Under the pieces are notes generated by a model. The model was not told the origin of the DNA. It ran no database searches and saw nothing but the letters and a program-made list of their open reading frames with translations. A stretch of DNA of 64,000 nucleotides. Source: Bartonella sp. JB63 (GTDB lineage Bacteria > Pseudomonadota > Alphaproteobacteria > Rhizobiales > Rhizobiaceae). Location of the stretch: positions 1,043,501 through 1,107,500 of the forward strand of contig NZ_CP019788.1 of NCBI RefSeq assembly GCF_002022665.1, in the 5' to 3' direction. Of the stretch, positions 41,601 through 49,968 are shown piece after piece. The translations under genes and the position numbers were made by a program. The first letter of the stretch is position 1. Every line of letters starts with the position of its first letter.

Positions 41601-44600
41601 TTCCTGTAATCGCTTCTGTAGATTGCTCTGAAACCTTTCCATCTTTCAAACCTGAAAGTGTCCGTCCTTGTCCATCCTTGTTCGAAAAATTAACTTCTGT
41701 ACCAACAACCTTCGCTCCTATCGTGATACGACCATTAACATCTTCTCTCTCACTTGTTTCTTTCTGAATAAGATTATTCTCTACAAATGACTCACTCAAT
41801 CCTTTTAACGAATCTGCTACGTTATTGTATTTTTTCTCTTCAGTAGAACCATCTTCTCGAAGTAACTTAAGTGCAAATGTCGGAGCTGTCCATTCACCTT
41901 CTGCATAACCTGATTCACCCCCTAAATATTCAGCAACTTTAGTATTCGTCTCATAAAGTTGTCCACCTGTAACCGCTTCTGTAGAAGCCTCTGCTATATC
42001 TCCATCAAGGAGAAACTTAAGTTTGCTTCTTTCTTTCTTTTCTCCTTTTTCTTCTTTTTTAACATGAAGCGCAACAAAAGCATCATCACTGTCACTCCAC
42101 AACAAACTATTTTGTTCAATATTCCCAATACCTTCATTTACGGTGCTTTTAAGCTTTGTAAGATAATCATCAACTCCAACAAATGCAGATCCTACATCAC
42201 GATGCAACTCGCCTTGAATCTCATACGTCGGTGCTGTTTCGGCTAAAAGATCTGCTCCACCTCCTAAATAAGCAGAAGCATTCTTTTCAAGCTTTCCTAT
42301 ATTAAAGGTAGATTGTTTAACTTCAACAGATAAATCATCAACACCCATACTCAAATCAGAAAGTTTCTGATTAGTCTCAGTGAGCTTGTTATTCGTATCG
42401 GTAATCTCACTTTCAACTTTAAAAAGCTGCTTTCCTGTAATCGCTTCTGTAGATTGCTCTGAAACCTTTCCATCTTTCAAACCTGAAAGTGTCCGTCCTT
42501 GTCCGTCCTTGTTCGAAAGATTAATTTCTGTACCACCAACCTTCGCTCCTATCGTGATACGACCATTAACATCTTCTCTCTCACTTGTTTCTTTCTGAAT
42601 AAGATTATTCTCTACAAATGACTCACTCAATCCTTTTAACGAATCTGCTACGTTATTGTATTTTTTCTCTTCAGTAGAACCATCTTCTCGAAGTAACTTA
42701 AGTGCAAATGTCGGAGCTGTCCATTCACCTTCTGCATAACCTGATTCACCCCCTAAATATTCAGCAACTTTAGTATTCGTCTCATAAAGTTGTCCACCTG
42801 TAATCGCTTCTGTAGATTGTGCTGAAACCTTTCCATCTTTCAAACCTGAAAGTGTCCGTCCTTGTCCGTCCTTGTTCGAAAAATTAACTTCTGTACCACC
42901 AACCTTCGCTCCTATCGTGATACGACCACTGTCATCTTCACTTTCTTCTTGCTGTACAAGACTACCTCCCTCTACATTCGTAAGCTGCGAATAAATATCT
43001 GTAAGAGAATCATTAACTCCAACAAATGCAGATCCTACATCACGATGCGATTTGCCTCGAATATTATACGTCGGTGCTGTTTCAGTTGTAGAATTGGCCC
43101 CTCCTCCTAAATATTCAGCAACTTTAGTATTCGTCTCATAAAGCTGCTTTCCTGTAATCGCTTCTGTAGATTGCGCTGAAACCTTTCCATCTTTCAAACC
43201 TGAAAGTGTCCGTCCTTGTCCGTCCTTGTTCGAAAAATTAACTTCTGTACCAACAACCTTCGCTCCTATCGTGATACGACCATTAACATCTTCTCTCTCA
43301 CTTGTTTCTTTCTGAATAAGATTATTCTCTACAAATGACTCACTCAATCCTTTTAACGAATCTGCTACGTTATTGTATTTTTTCTCTTCAGTAGAACCAT
43401 CTTCTCGAAGTAACTTAAGTGCAAATGTCGGAGCTGTCCATTCACCTTCTGCATAACCTGATTCACCCCCTAAATATTCAGCAACTTTAGTATTCGTCTC
43501 ATAAAGTTGTCCACCTGTAACCGCTTCTGTAGAAGCCTCTGCTATATCTCCATCAAGGAGAAACTTAAGTTTGCTTCTTTCTTTCTTTTCTCCTTTTTCT
43601 TCTTTTTTAACATGAAGCGCAACAAAAGCATCATCACTGTCACTCCACAACAAACTATTTTGTTCAATATCCTCAATATTTCCAGTTACAGTACTTTTAA
43701 GCTTTGTAAGATAATCATCAACTCCAACAAATGCAGATCCTACATCACGATGCAACTCGCCTTGAATCTCATACGTCGGTGCTGTTTCGGCTAAAAGATC
43801 TGCTCCACCTCCTAAATAAGCAGAAGCATTCTTTTCAAGCTTTCCTATATTAAAGGTAGATTGTTTAACTTCAACAGATAAATCATCAACACCCATACTC
43901 AAATCAGAAAGTTTCTGATTAGTCTCAGTGAGCTTGTTATTCGTACCAGTAATCTCACTTTCAACTTTAAAAAGCTGCTTTCCTGTAATCGCTTCTGTAG
44001 ATTGCTCTGAAACCTTTCCATCTTTCAAACCTGAAAGTGTCCGTCCTTGTCCGTCCTTGTTCGAAAGATTAATTTCTGTACCACCAACCTTCGCTCCTAC
44101 CGTGATACGACCACTGTCATCTTCACTTTCTTCTTGCTGTACAAGACTACCTCCCTCTACATTCGTAAGCTGCGAATAAATATCTGTAAGAGAATCATTA
44201 ACTCCAACAAATGCAGATCCTACATCACGATGCGATTTGCCTCGAATATTATACGTCGGTGCTGTTTCAGTTGTAGAATTGGCCCCTCCTCCTAAATATT
44301 CAGCAACCATGCTATTCGTCTTTAAAAGCTGCTTTCCCGTAATCGCTTCTGTAGATTGCGCTGAAACCTTTCCATCTTTCAAACCTGAAAGTGTCCGTCC
44401 TTGTCCATCCTTGTTCGAAAAATTAACTTCTGTACCAACAACCTTCGCTCCTATCGTGATACGACCATTAACATCTTCTCTCTCACTTGTTTCTTTCTGA
44501 ATAAGATTATTCTCTACAAATGACTCACTCAATCCTTTTAACGAATCTGCTACGTTATTGTATTTTTTCTCTTCAGTAGAACCATCTTCTCGAAGTAACT

Positions 44601-47600
44601 TAAGTGCAAATGTCGGAGCTGTCCATTCACCTTCTGCATAACCTGATTCACCCCCTAAATATTCAGCAACTTTAGTATTCGTCTCATAAAGTTGTCCACC
44701 TGTAACCGCTTCTGTAGAAGCCTCTGCTATATCTCCATCAAGGAGAAACTTAAGTTTGCTTCTTTCTTTCTTTTCTCCTTTTTCTTCTTTTTTAACATGA
44801 AGCGCAACAAAAGCATCATCACTGTCACTCCACAACAAACTATTTTGTTCAATATCCTCAATATTTCCAGTTACAGTACTTTTAAGCTTTGTAAGATAAT
44901 CATCAACTCCAACAAATGCAGATCCTACATCACGATGCAACTCGCCTTGAATCTCATACGTCGGTGCTGTTTCGGCTAAAAGATCTGCTCCACCTCCTAA
45001 ATAAGCAGAAGCATTCTTTTCAAGCTTTCCTATATTAAAGGTAGATTGTTTAACTTCAACAGATAAATCATCAACACCCATACTCAAATCAGAAAGTTTC
45101 TGATTAGTCTCAGTGAGCTTGTTATTCGTACCGGTAATCTCACTTTCAACTTTAAAAAGCTGCTTTCCTGTAATCGCTTCTGTAGATTGCTCTGAAACCT
45201 TTCCATCTTTCAAACCTGAAAGTGTCCGTCCTTGTCCGTCCTTGTTCGAAAGATTAATTTCTGTACCACCAACCTTCGCTCCTACCGTGATACGACCACT
45301 GTCATCTTCACTTTCTTCTTGCTGTACAAGACTACCTCCCTCTACATTCGTAAGCTGCGAATAAATATCTGTAAGAGAATCATTAACTCCAACAAATGCA
45401 GATCCTACATCACGATGCGATTTGCCTCGAATATTATACGTCGGTGCTGTTTCAGTTGTAGAATTGGCCCCTCCTCCTAAATATTCAGCAACCATGCTAT
45501 TCGTCTTTAAAAGCTGCTTTCCCGTAATCGCTTCTGTAGATTGCGCTGAAATCGTTCCATCCTTCAAATTTGTAATTTTTTCATTTCCAGCACTGATTCC
45601 AGCGACTGATATAACTGGACCAGTTATGCTACCTTTAGCATCTGTAAATTTTAAGCCGCCCGAATTTAAAGAAACTCCTCCTACTTCGTTCCGATCTCCA
45701 GAACCTTTCAGCACTAAACCACTTGAGTTTAAGGTAGATGCTCCTAATTTTACGCTATCAACAGTAATCTCCTTCGCAAGGTCAAATTTTACTTTATCAC
45801 CGTCCTTTGAAACTAAAAGGTTTTTACCAGATGATGAAAAATCAACAGTGCTCCCTGGAGCAACATCTGTTGCAACTGCTCCACCAACAGAAAGCTTCCA
45901 ACCCCCTGCTTTTTTTTCTATTTCCTTCAACTGTTTAAAATTAACAGCATCACTCTCTGCAGTACCATCTGCCAAGTTTGTGATTTTTTTGTTTCCCGCG
46001 GAGATCCCATCACGCCCTATACTTACACCACTTGCAAACGCTAAGCTGTCTTCGTTTAAGGTAGATGCTCCTAATTTTACGCTATCAACAGTAATATCAC
46101 TTGCAAGGTCAAATTTTACTTTATCACTATCCTTTGAAAGTATAAGATTACTACCAGATGATGAAAAATCAATAGCGCTCCCTGGAGCAACATCTGTTGC
46201 AACTGCTCCACCAACAGAAAGCTTCCAACCCCCTGCTTTTTTTTCTATTTCCTTCAACTGTTTAAAATTAACAGCATCACTCTCTGCAGTACCATCTGCC
46301 AAGTTTGTGATTTTTTTGTTTCCCGCGGAGATCCCATCACGCCCTATACTTACACCACTTGCAAACGCTAAGCTGTCTTCGTTTAAGGTAGATGCTCCTA
46401 ATTTTACGCTATCAACAGTAATATCATCTGCAAGGTCAAATTTTACTTTTTTACTATCCTTTGAAACTATAAGATTACTACCAGATGATGAAAAATCAAC
46501 AGTGCTCCCTGGAGCAACATCTGTTGCAACTGCTCCACCAACAGAAAGCTTCCAACCTCCTGTCTTACCTTCTGCCAATTCTTTTACTTCCTTCAACTGT
46601 TTAAAATTAACAGCATCACTCTCTGCAGCACCATCTGCCAATCCTGTGATTTTTTTGTTTCCCGCGGAGATCCCATTATGCCCTATACTTACACCACCTA
46701 CAAACACTAAGCTGTCTTTGTTTAAGGTAGATGCTCCTAATTTTACGCTATCAACAGTAATATCATTTGCAAGGCTAAATATTACTTTATTAGAATTACC
46801 TCTATCCTTTGAAACTACAAGGTTTTTATCAGATGATGAAAAATCAACAATACTCCCTGAAGCAACATCTGATGCAACTGTTCCATTAACAGAAAGCTTC
46901 CAACCCCCTGCTTTTTTTTCTATTTCCTTCAACTGTTTAAAATTAACAGCATCACTCTCTGCAGCACCATCTGCCAATCCTGTGATTTTTTTGTTTCCCG
47001 CGGAGATCCCATTATGCCCTATACTTACACCACCTGCAAACGCTAAGCTGTCTTTGCTTAAGGTAGATGCTCCTCCTAATTTTACGCTATCAACAGTAAT
47101 CTCCTTCGCAAGGCTAAATATTACTTTATTAGAATTACCTCTATCCTTTGAAACTACAAGGTTTTTATCAGATGATGAAAAATCAACAGTGCTCCCTGAA
47201 GCAACATCTGTTGCAGCTGCTCCACCAACAGAAAGCTTCCAACCTCCTGTCTTACCTTCTGCCAATTCTTTTACTTCCTTCAACTGTTTAAAATTAACAG
47301 CATCACTCTCTGCAGCACCATCTGCCAATCCTGTGATTTTTTTGTTTCCCGCGGAGATCCCATTATGCCCTATACTTACACCACCTGCAAACACTAAGCT
47401 GTCTTTGTTTAAGGTAGATGCTCCTAATTTTACGCTATCAACAGTAATCTCCTTCGCAAGGTCAAATTTTACTTTATCACCGTCCTTTGAAACTATAAGA
47501 TTACTACCAGATGATGAAAAATCAACAATACTCCCTGAAGCAACATCTGTTGCAGATGTCCCATTAACAGAAAGCTTCCAACCCCCTGCTTTTTCTGCTA

Positions 47601-47829
47601 ATTCTTTTACTTCCTTCAACTGTTTAAAATTAACAGCATCACTCTCTGCAGCACCATCTGCCAAGTTTATGATTCTTCTGTTTCCCGCGGAGATCCCATT
47701 ATGCCCTATACTTACACTACTTGCAAACACTAAGCTGTTTTCGCTTAAGGTAGATGCTCCTAATTTTACGCTATCAACAGTAATCTCCTTCGCAAGGTCA
47801 AATACTACTTCTATTACCGCCTCTATCAC
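35638..47829 (-). CDS. TAA2, C-terminal part of a giant split trimeric autotransporter
   Basis: 4063-codon frame without its own signal peptide; its apparent GTG start at 47829 is inside a Trp-ring repeat, so it is the continuation of the 47798-48967 ORF after a frameshift. It contains six Trp-ring/neck repeats (GWKLSV, SDAVNFKQL). Then come 24 FGG-type modules with TAPT (or IAPT) cores, a coiled-coil segment, and an intact YadA anchor (FSSGLWRSQSAFAFGAGYTS). If joined to the upstream ORF the protein would have about 4442 residues, longer than the roughly 3000-residue BadA I recall. Without its upstream part it cannot be exported, so its status depends on whether the frameshift is real. Confidence 0.88.
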   Translation of the reverse strand: MIEAVIEVVFDLAKEITVDSVKLGASTLSENSLVFASSVSIGHNGISAGNRRIINLADGAAESDAVNFKQLKEVKELAEKAGGWKLSVNGTSATDVASGSIVDFSSSGSNLIVSKDGDKVKFDLAKEITVDSVKLGASTLNKDSLVFAGGVSIGHNGISAGNKKITGLADGAAESDAVNFKQLKEVKELAEGKTGGWKLSVGGAAATDVASGSTVDFSSSDKNLVVSKDRGNSNKVIFSLAKEITVDSVKLGGASTLSKDSLAFAGGVSIGHNGISAGNKKITGLADGAAESDAVNFKQLKEIEKKAGGWKLSVNGTVASDVASGSIVDFSSSDKNLVVSKDRGNSNKVIFSLANDITVDSVKLGASTLNKDSLVFVGGVSIGHNGISAGNKKITGLADGAAESDAVNFKQLKEVKELAEGKTGGWKLSVGGAVATDVAPGSTVDFSSSGSNLIVSKDSKKVKFDLADDITVDSVKLGASTLNEDSLAFASGVSIGRDGISAGNKKITNLADGTAESDAVNFKQLKEIEKKAGGWKLSVGGAVATDVAPGSAIDFSSSGSNLILSKDSDKVKFDLASDITVDSVKLGASTLNEDSLAFASGVSIGRDGISAGNKKITNLADGTAESDAVNFKQLKEIEKKAGGWKLSVGGAVATDVAPGSTVDFSSSGKNLLVSKDGDKVKFDLAKEITVDSVKLGASTLNSSGLVLKGSGDRNEVGGVSLNSGGLKFTDAKGSITGPVISVAGISAGNEKITNLKDGTISAQSTEAITGKQLLKTNSMVAEYLGGGANSTTETAPTYNIRGKSHRDVGSAFVGVNDSLTDIYSQLTNVEGGSLVQQEESEDDSGRITVGAKVGGTEINLSNKDGQGRTLSGLKDGKVSEQSTEAITGKQLFKVESEITGTNNKLTETNQKLSDLSMGVDDLSVEVKQSTFNIGKLEKNASAYLGGGADLLAETAPTYEIQGELHRDVGSAFVGVDDYLTKLKSTVTGNIEDIEQNSLLWSDSDDAFVALHVKKEEKGEKKERSKLKFLLDGDIAEASTEAVTGGQLYETNTKVAEYLGGESGYAEGEWTAPTFALKLLREDGSTEEKKYNNVADSLKGLSESFVENNLIQKETSEREDVNGRITIGAKVVGTEVNFSNKDGQGRTLSGLKDGKVSAQSTEAITGKQLLKTNSMVAEYLGGGANSTTETAPTYNIRGKSHRDVGSAFVGVNDSLTDIYSQLTNVEGGSLVQQEESEDDSGRITVGAKVGGTEINLSNKDGQGRTLSGLKDGKVSEQSTEAITGKQLFKVESEITGTNNKLTETNQKLSDLSMGVDDLSVEVKQSTFNIGKLEKNASAYLGGGADLLAETAPTYEIQGELHRDVGSAFVGVDDYLTKLKSTVTGNIEDIEQNSLLWSDSDDAFVALHVKKEEKGEKKERSKLKFLLDGDIAEASTEAVTGGQLYETNTKVAEYLGGESGYAEGEWTAPTFALKLLREDGSTEEKKYNNVADSLKGLSESFVENNLIQKETSEREDVNGRITIGAKVVGTEVNFSNKDGQGRTLSGLKDGKVSAQSTEAITGKQLYETNTKVAEYLGGGANSTTETAPTYNIRGKSHRDVGSAFVGVNDSLTDIYSQLTNVEGGSLVQQEESEDDSGRITIGAKVGGTEVNFSNKDGQGRTLSGLKDGKVSAQSTEAITGGQLYETNTKVAEYLGGESGYAEGEWTAPTFALKLLREDGSTEEKKYNNVADSLKGLSESFVENNLIQKETSEREDVNGRITIGAKVGGTEINLSNKDGQGRTLSGLKDGKVSEQSTEAITGKQLFKVESEITDTNNKLTETNQKLSDLSMGVDDLSVEVKQSTFNIGKLEKNASAYLGGGADLLAETAPTYEIQGELHRDVGSAFVGVDDYLTKLKSTVNEGIGNIEQNSLLWSDSDDAFVALHVKKEEKGEKKERSKLKFLLDGDIAEASTEAVTGGQLYETNTKVAEYLGGESGYAEGEWTAPTFALKLLREDGSTEEKKYNNVADSLKGLSESFVENNLIQKETSEREDVNGRITIGAKVVGTEVNFSNKDGQGRTLSGLKDGKVSEQSTEAITGKQLYETNTKVAEYLGGGANSTTETAPTYNIRGKSHRDVGSAFVGVNDSLTDIYSQLTNVEGGSLVQQEESEDDSGRITIGAKVGGTEINFSNKDGQGRTLSGLKDGKVSEQSTEAITGKQLFKVESEITGTNNKLTETNQKLSDLSMGVDDLSVEVKQSTFNIGKLEKNASAYLGGGADLLAETAPTYEIQGELHRDVGSAFVGVDDYLTKLKSTVTGNIEDIEQNSLLWSDSDDAFVALHVKKEEKGEKKERSKLKFLLDGDIAEASTEAVTGGQLYETNTKVAEYLGGESGYAEGEWTAPTFALKLLREDGSTEEKKYNNVADSLKGLSESFVENNLIQKETSEREDVNGRITIGAKVVGTEVNFSNKDGQGRTLSGLKDGKVSAQSTEAITGKQLFETNTKVAEYLGGESGYAEGEWTAPTFALKLLREDGSTEEKKYNNVADSLKGLSESFVENNLIQKETSEREDVNGRITIGAKVGGTEINLSNKDGQGRTLSGLKDGKVSEQSTEAITGKQLFKVESEITDTNNKLTETNQKLSDLSMGVDDLSVEVKQSTFNIGKLEKNASAYLGGGADLLAETAPTYEIQGELHRDVGSAFVGVDDYLTKLKSTVTGNIEDIEQNSLLWSDSDDAFVALHVKKEEKGEKKERSKLKFLLDGDIAEASTEAVTGGQLYETNTKVAEYLGGESGYAEGEWTAPTFALKLLREDGSTEEKKYNNVADSLKGLSESFVENNLIQKETSEREDVNGRITIGAKVVGTEVNFSNKDGQGRTLSGLKDGKVSAQSTEAITGKQLYETNTKVAEYLGGESGYAEGEWTAPTFALKLLREDGSTEEKKYNNVADSLKGLSESFVENNLIQKETSEREDVNGRITIGAKVGGTEVNFSNKDGQGRTLSGLKDGKVSEQSTEGITGGQLYETNTKVAEYLGGESGYAEGEWTAPTFALKLLREDGSTEEKKYNNVADSLKGLSESFVENNLIQKETSEREDVNGRITIGAKVVGTEVNFSNKDGQGRTLSGLKDGKVSAQSTEAITGKQLFETNSMVAEYLGGGANSTTETAPTYEIQGELHRDVGSAFVGVDDYLTKLKSTVNEGIGNIEQNSLLWSDSDDAFVALHVKKEEKGEKKERSKLKFLLDGDIAEASTEAVTGGQLYETNTKVAEYLGGESGYAEGEWTAPTFALKLLREDGSTEEKKYNNVADSLKGLSESFVENNLIQKETSEREDVNGRITIGAKVGGTEINLSNKDGQGRTLSGLKDGKVSEQSTEAITGKQLFKVESEITDTNNKLTETNQKLSDLSMGVDDLSVEVKQSTFNIGKLEKNASAYLGGGADLLAETAPTYEIQGELHRDVGSAFVGVDDYLTKLKSTVNEGIGNIEQNSLLWSDSDDAFVALHVKKEEKGEKKERSKLKFLLDGDIAEASTEAVTGGQLYETNTKVAEYLGGESGYAEGEWTAPTFALKLLREDGSTEEKKYNNVADSLKGLSESFVENNLIQKETSEREDVNGRITIGAKVVGTEVNFSNKDGQGRTLSGLKDGKVSAQSTEAITGKQLYETNTKVAEYLGGGANSTTETAPTYKIQGELHRDVGSAFVGVDDYLTKLKSTVNEGIGNIEQNSLLWSDSDDAFVALHVKKGEKGEKKERSKLKFLLDGDIAEASTEAVTGGQLYETNTKVAEYLGGEAKYGPDGWIAPTFQIIQFNSGNKTGEQQYKTYNNVADAFGGVNESMKNLNNRVGNLEQKEEPDSIKWNENKGAYDASREEDGKITNSKLTGVADGAVEKGSSDVVTGNQLWETNQKVNSLENKVNEFENSVGQMAESAVQYDKDEDGNKTNKITLVGGDASAPVIIGNVGDGKVEKDSKEAINGGQLYEKMQVVLDDAKKYTDEKIGSAISEAKEYTDMKFDTLSYNLEGVRQEARQAAAIGLAASNLRYNELPGKLSIAFSSGLWRSQSAFAFGAGYTSENGNIRSNISITTAGGNWGIGGGIQFTLN
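36613..45530 (-). repeat. Mosaic array of FGG stalk modules in TAA2
   Basis: Nearly 9 kb of in-frame repeats. I sort modules by their core: A (EYLGGESGYAEGEWTAPTFA, 11 copies, 363 bp each), B (GGGANSTTETAPTYNI, 4), C (GGGADLLAETAPTYEI, 6), H (a B front joined to a C back, 2); a distinct terminal module T follows. N- to C-terminal order is BCABCABACABCAACAAAHACAHT. Copies of the same class look identical or nearly so in DNA, which points to recent recombination or homogenisation. Confidence 0.85.
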
Positions 47830-48967
47830 TGAACACTGAAACTATAAGATTATTATTAAGAGATGGTGAAAAATCAACAACACTCCCTGAATAAACATCT
47901 GATGCAAGGTGTCCATTAACAGAAAGCTTCCAACCCCCTGCATTGTTTTTCACCCATTCTTGTAAAGATTTTAACTGAGCAACATTCACAGCATCACTAA
48001 GTTCACTCCCAGCGGACACCCCGGTAATTTGTCGATTCCCAACTTCAAAGCCACCATTCAGACCTACCCACACCACACCTAAATTTTGTTTCCCCAGAGG
48101 ATCATAGCCCTTTACACCTCTGGGTCTATTAGAGATGCTAAACGTTCCTACAGCGACACCCCCCAATACGTTAACACGGGCTCTCGCACCAATAGCAACC
48201 CCTTCGTCTACGCCTTCGCCGACATGAGCTGAAGCGCCTATAGCAATCGCGTCTGTAGATAATGCTTGTGGACCGGACAAGCGCTTCATACCACCAATAT
48301 TATTAGGATATCTTCCATAAACACCTAGTGCAATACTATTAAGTCCTTTTGCTTCTGCACCATCACCTACAACACTCCCCCCATCTACTCGGATACTATT
48401 CCCCTCATTTGTCACATGGCCCGATTGTACAACAACATTACCTATTGCAACAGACGAATAGCCTTCCGATACTGGATCCTGACCTATAGCTAGGTATAAT
48501 CTTCTAGAATCAATAGGATCTACAATAGTCATTCTACCATCAACATGCCAAATCGTAGAATTCTCAGGCTTATAACCAACAACCTTTTTACGCTCAATGA
48601 GATTGTCGTAATTCCCTTCAGTGATTATCCTCTCTGAAACTATTTTCTTTGAATCAAAAGAATTAAAAGCAACAATATCTACACCACAGAACCGATTAGT
48701 AGAAAAATAAACATTCTCATTACAATCCTTTGAACTTTTATGAAAAACATTTGAAGAAAGTAAATGACCAATCTGTAAATTTTTTGAATCTTGAATCGTT
48801 ATTTGTTGCTCCGTTGGAACAAAATTTGCTGCAATAACAGGTGAAACACTCGATAAAAGTGATGTCATCGCTGTCCCTAACGAAACAGCTTTTAATAAAG
48901 GTGAACGAAAAGAAAAAGAACAATCTTTTAAATTATTGACCTTTTGTGCAGAACATACTTTTTTCAT
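47798..48967 (-). CDS. TAA2, N-terminal part (signal peptide, head, first repeat)
   Basis: 389 residues: extended signal peptide (LLKAVSLGTAMTSLLSSVSP), N-terminal region with the same two Cys as TAA1, beta-roll head (SVAIG, SIALG, AIAIG, GVAIG, GGVAVG) and neck (GNRQITGVSAG, DAVNVAQL). The first Trp-ring repeat (GGWKLSVNGHLASD) follows, breaking off at NRSSI. ATG 48967 has GAGGA 8 bases upstream and is preferred to a TTG at 48982. Residues from the signal core to IVDPID are identical to TAA1; the very N-terminus and the distal head differ. Alone it would make a truncated, unanchored head that could be exported but not displayed. Confidence 0.88.
   Translation of the reverse strand: MKKVCSAQKVNNLKDCSFSFRSPLLKAVSLGTAMTSLLSSVSPVIAANFVPTEQQITIQDSKNLQIGHLLSSNVFHKSSKDCNENVYFSTNRFCGVDIVAFNSFDSKKIVSERIITEGNYDNLIERKKVVGYKPENSTIWHVDGRMTIVDPIDSRRLYLAIGQDPVSEGYSSVAIGNVVVQSGHVTNEGNSIRVDGGSVVGDGAEAKGLNSIALGVYGRYPNNIGGMKRLSGPQALSTDAIAIGASAHVGEGVDEGVAIGARARVNVLGGVAVGTFSISNRPRGVKGYDPLGKQNLGVVWVGLNGGFEVGNRQITGVSAGSELSDAVNVAQLKSLQEWVKNNAGGWKLSVNGHLASDVYSGSVVDFSPSLNNNLIVSVFSDRGGNRSSI
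47811..47811 (-). other. Apparent one-base insertion splitting TAA2
   Basis: The two TAA2 frames overlap at 47798-47829. Dropping the C at 47811 (a G on the coding strand, in AATAGAAGTAG) restores GNKVVFDLAKEITVD. That matches the sister repeats (NKVIFSLAKEITVD, NKVKFDLAKEITVD). The combined span 48967-35638 is 3n+1 bases, which agrees with a single inserted base. Confidence 0.8.
48509..48900 (-). repeat. 392-bp block shared with TAA1 (copy in TAA2)
   Basis: Partner of 34683-35074, same length and no difference seen. It lies about 13.8 kb away in direct orientation, so recombination between the copies would delete most of TAA2 and fuse the genes. Confidence 0.85.
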
Positions 48968-48990
48968 GAAGAAATTCCTCAATAAAAATT

Positions 48991-49028
48991 AAAAATAAAT
49001 TTTAGACATCAAAAAAACACATTTAGAC
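48991..49028 (-). repeat. TAA leader repeat, copy 2
   Basis: 38 bp identical to 35164-35201, beginning 24 bases upstream of the TAA2 start codon. It contains the AATGTGTTTTTTT motif on the coding strand. Confidence 0.75.
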
Positions 49029-49835
49029 ATTACTAGGTATCCTGAAGTCAGATTTGTAATCCTTGTAGGTGATAACTACAATGAAGATGGTGTTGTGTTT
49101 GGTAAATTATGTAAGAGATGACATTAAAAAGACATATTTACCTTATATTTAGAGTTTGCAGATTAGAGTGGTTTATTTATTAAAAGTGAGTCCTTTGGTT
49201 TTTTGTTTGTGTTTAAGGGTTATTGTGGAGTGCTAAAGAGTGTTATCTAAGTTTGTTCCTTAATAGCTGTTGATGTTTTCTTTAAAGTGAAATACATAAT
49301 GAGGTTTTTATTAATATTTTTATGTATGCTCCCTCTTCTTGCATAAAGCACAATGAGTGGGATTTCAAGGTATTTTTTGTTTTGGGTGGGTTTTGTGTTC
49401 ATAGCCCTAGGGAAATTTGATATTTAAGAGAGTTTCATAGGGTGAATCTTGTAAAGTGGTGATTCGTAATTAGCGATTTAAAAGGTTGTGATTCTGTTAT
49501 TGTGATTCGTTAAGGTGTGGTTATATCAGTTTTCTCAGTGTTTTTATTTTTATAGAATTCTTTGCTATTGTTCTTAACTCTGTCTTTAAGAAGATGAGTT
49601 TTTTAATTTTTCTTTCAAAGTTGTTGTTTAATAACAGCTCTGTTAGAATTTAGATTTATTTTATCACTTGCAACAATAACTATTGTTGTGTTTTTAAAGA
49701 AAATGATTTATAGAACAGAAAAAATCGAAATAAACTATATAATCTAATAACAGAGGTTATGTAGTGTAAAGTGTGTATTTTATTAATAATAACTACAAAA
49801 ATTGCTTTATTAATTTACATAAACTTATATTCATC

Positions 49836-49877
49836 AAAAAATTGCATCTTTTTCTCATTTTTTAGAAAAAGATGCAA
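49836..49877 (-). terminator. Strong intrinsic terminator after TAA3
   Basis: Perfect 14-bp stem (49842-49855 with 49864-49877), 8-base loop, and six T on the minus strand, about 90 bases past the TAA3 stop. I see no equally strong structure after TAA1. Confidence 0.88.
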
Positions 49878-49968
49878 CGGAAATTTAATAAAATTATCTA
49901 TTTTTGTATTAAATATTAATGCATTTTTATTAATAGCAATACATAGCAATCACAGCTAAATCTCTATA

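Larger units (their letters stand above)
48968..49968 (-). other. TAA2 leader and region between TAA2 and TAA3
   Basis: About 1 kb without a believable ORF. The leader repeat is at 48991-49028, a weaker second copy of its core (GACATTAAAAAGACAT) at 49119-49134, and a -10-like AATATAAGG beside it, mirroring the TAA1 leader. The stretch 49290-49390 resembles 35520-35630 in patches, so this gap and the TAA1-TAA2 gap look like diverged duplicates. The TAA3 terminator lies at 49836-49877. Confidence 0.5.

Noticed and set aside
36613..45530. Tandem repeats resembling a large satellite or CRISPR-like array
   Set aside because: The units are 363 bp or more, in frame, and encode recognisable FGG modules; no short palindromic repeats with unique spacers are present.
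47829..47829. GTG at 47829 as a true start of a 4063-residue protein
   Set aside because: It falls inside a Trp-ring repeat, has no ribosome binding site, and the product would lack a signal peptide; a frameshift explains it better.
45422..47839. Long plus-strand ORFs antisense to the adhesins (805 codons here, 468 codons at 32653-34059)
   Set aside because: They lie exactly opposite TAA repeats and owe their length to repeated codon choice in the real gene. They have no ribosome binding site of note and a repetitive, non-globular composition.
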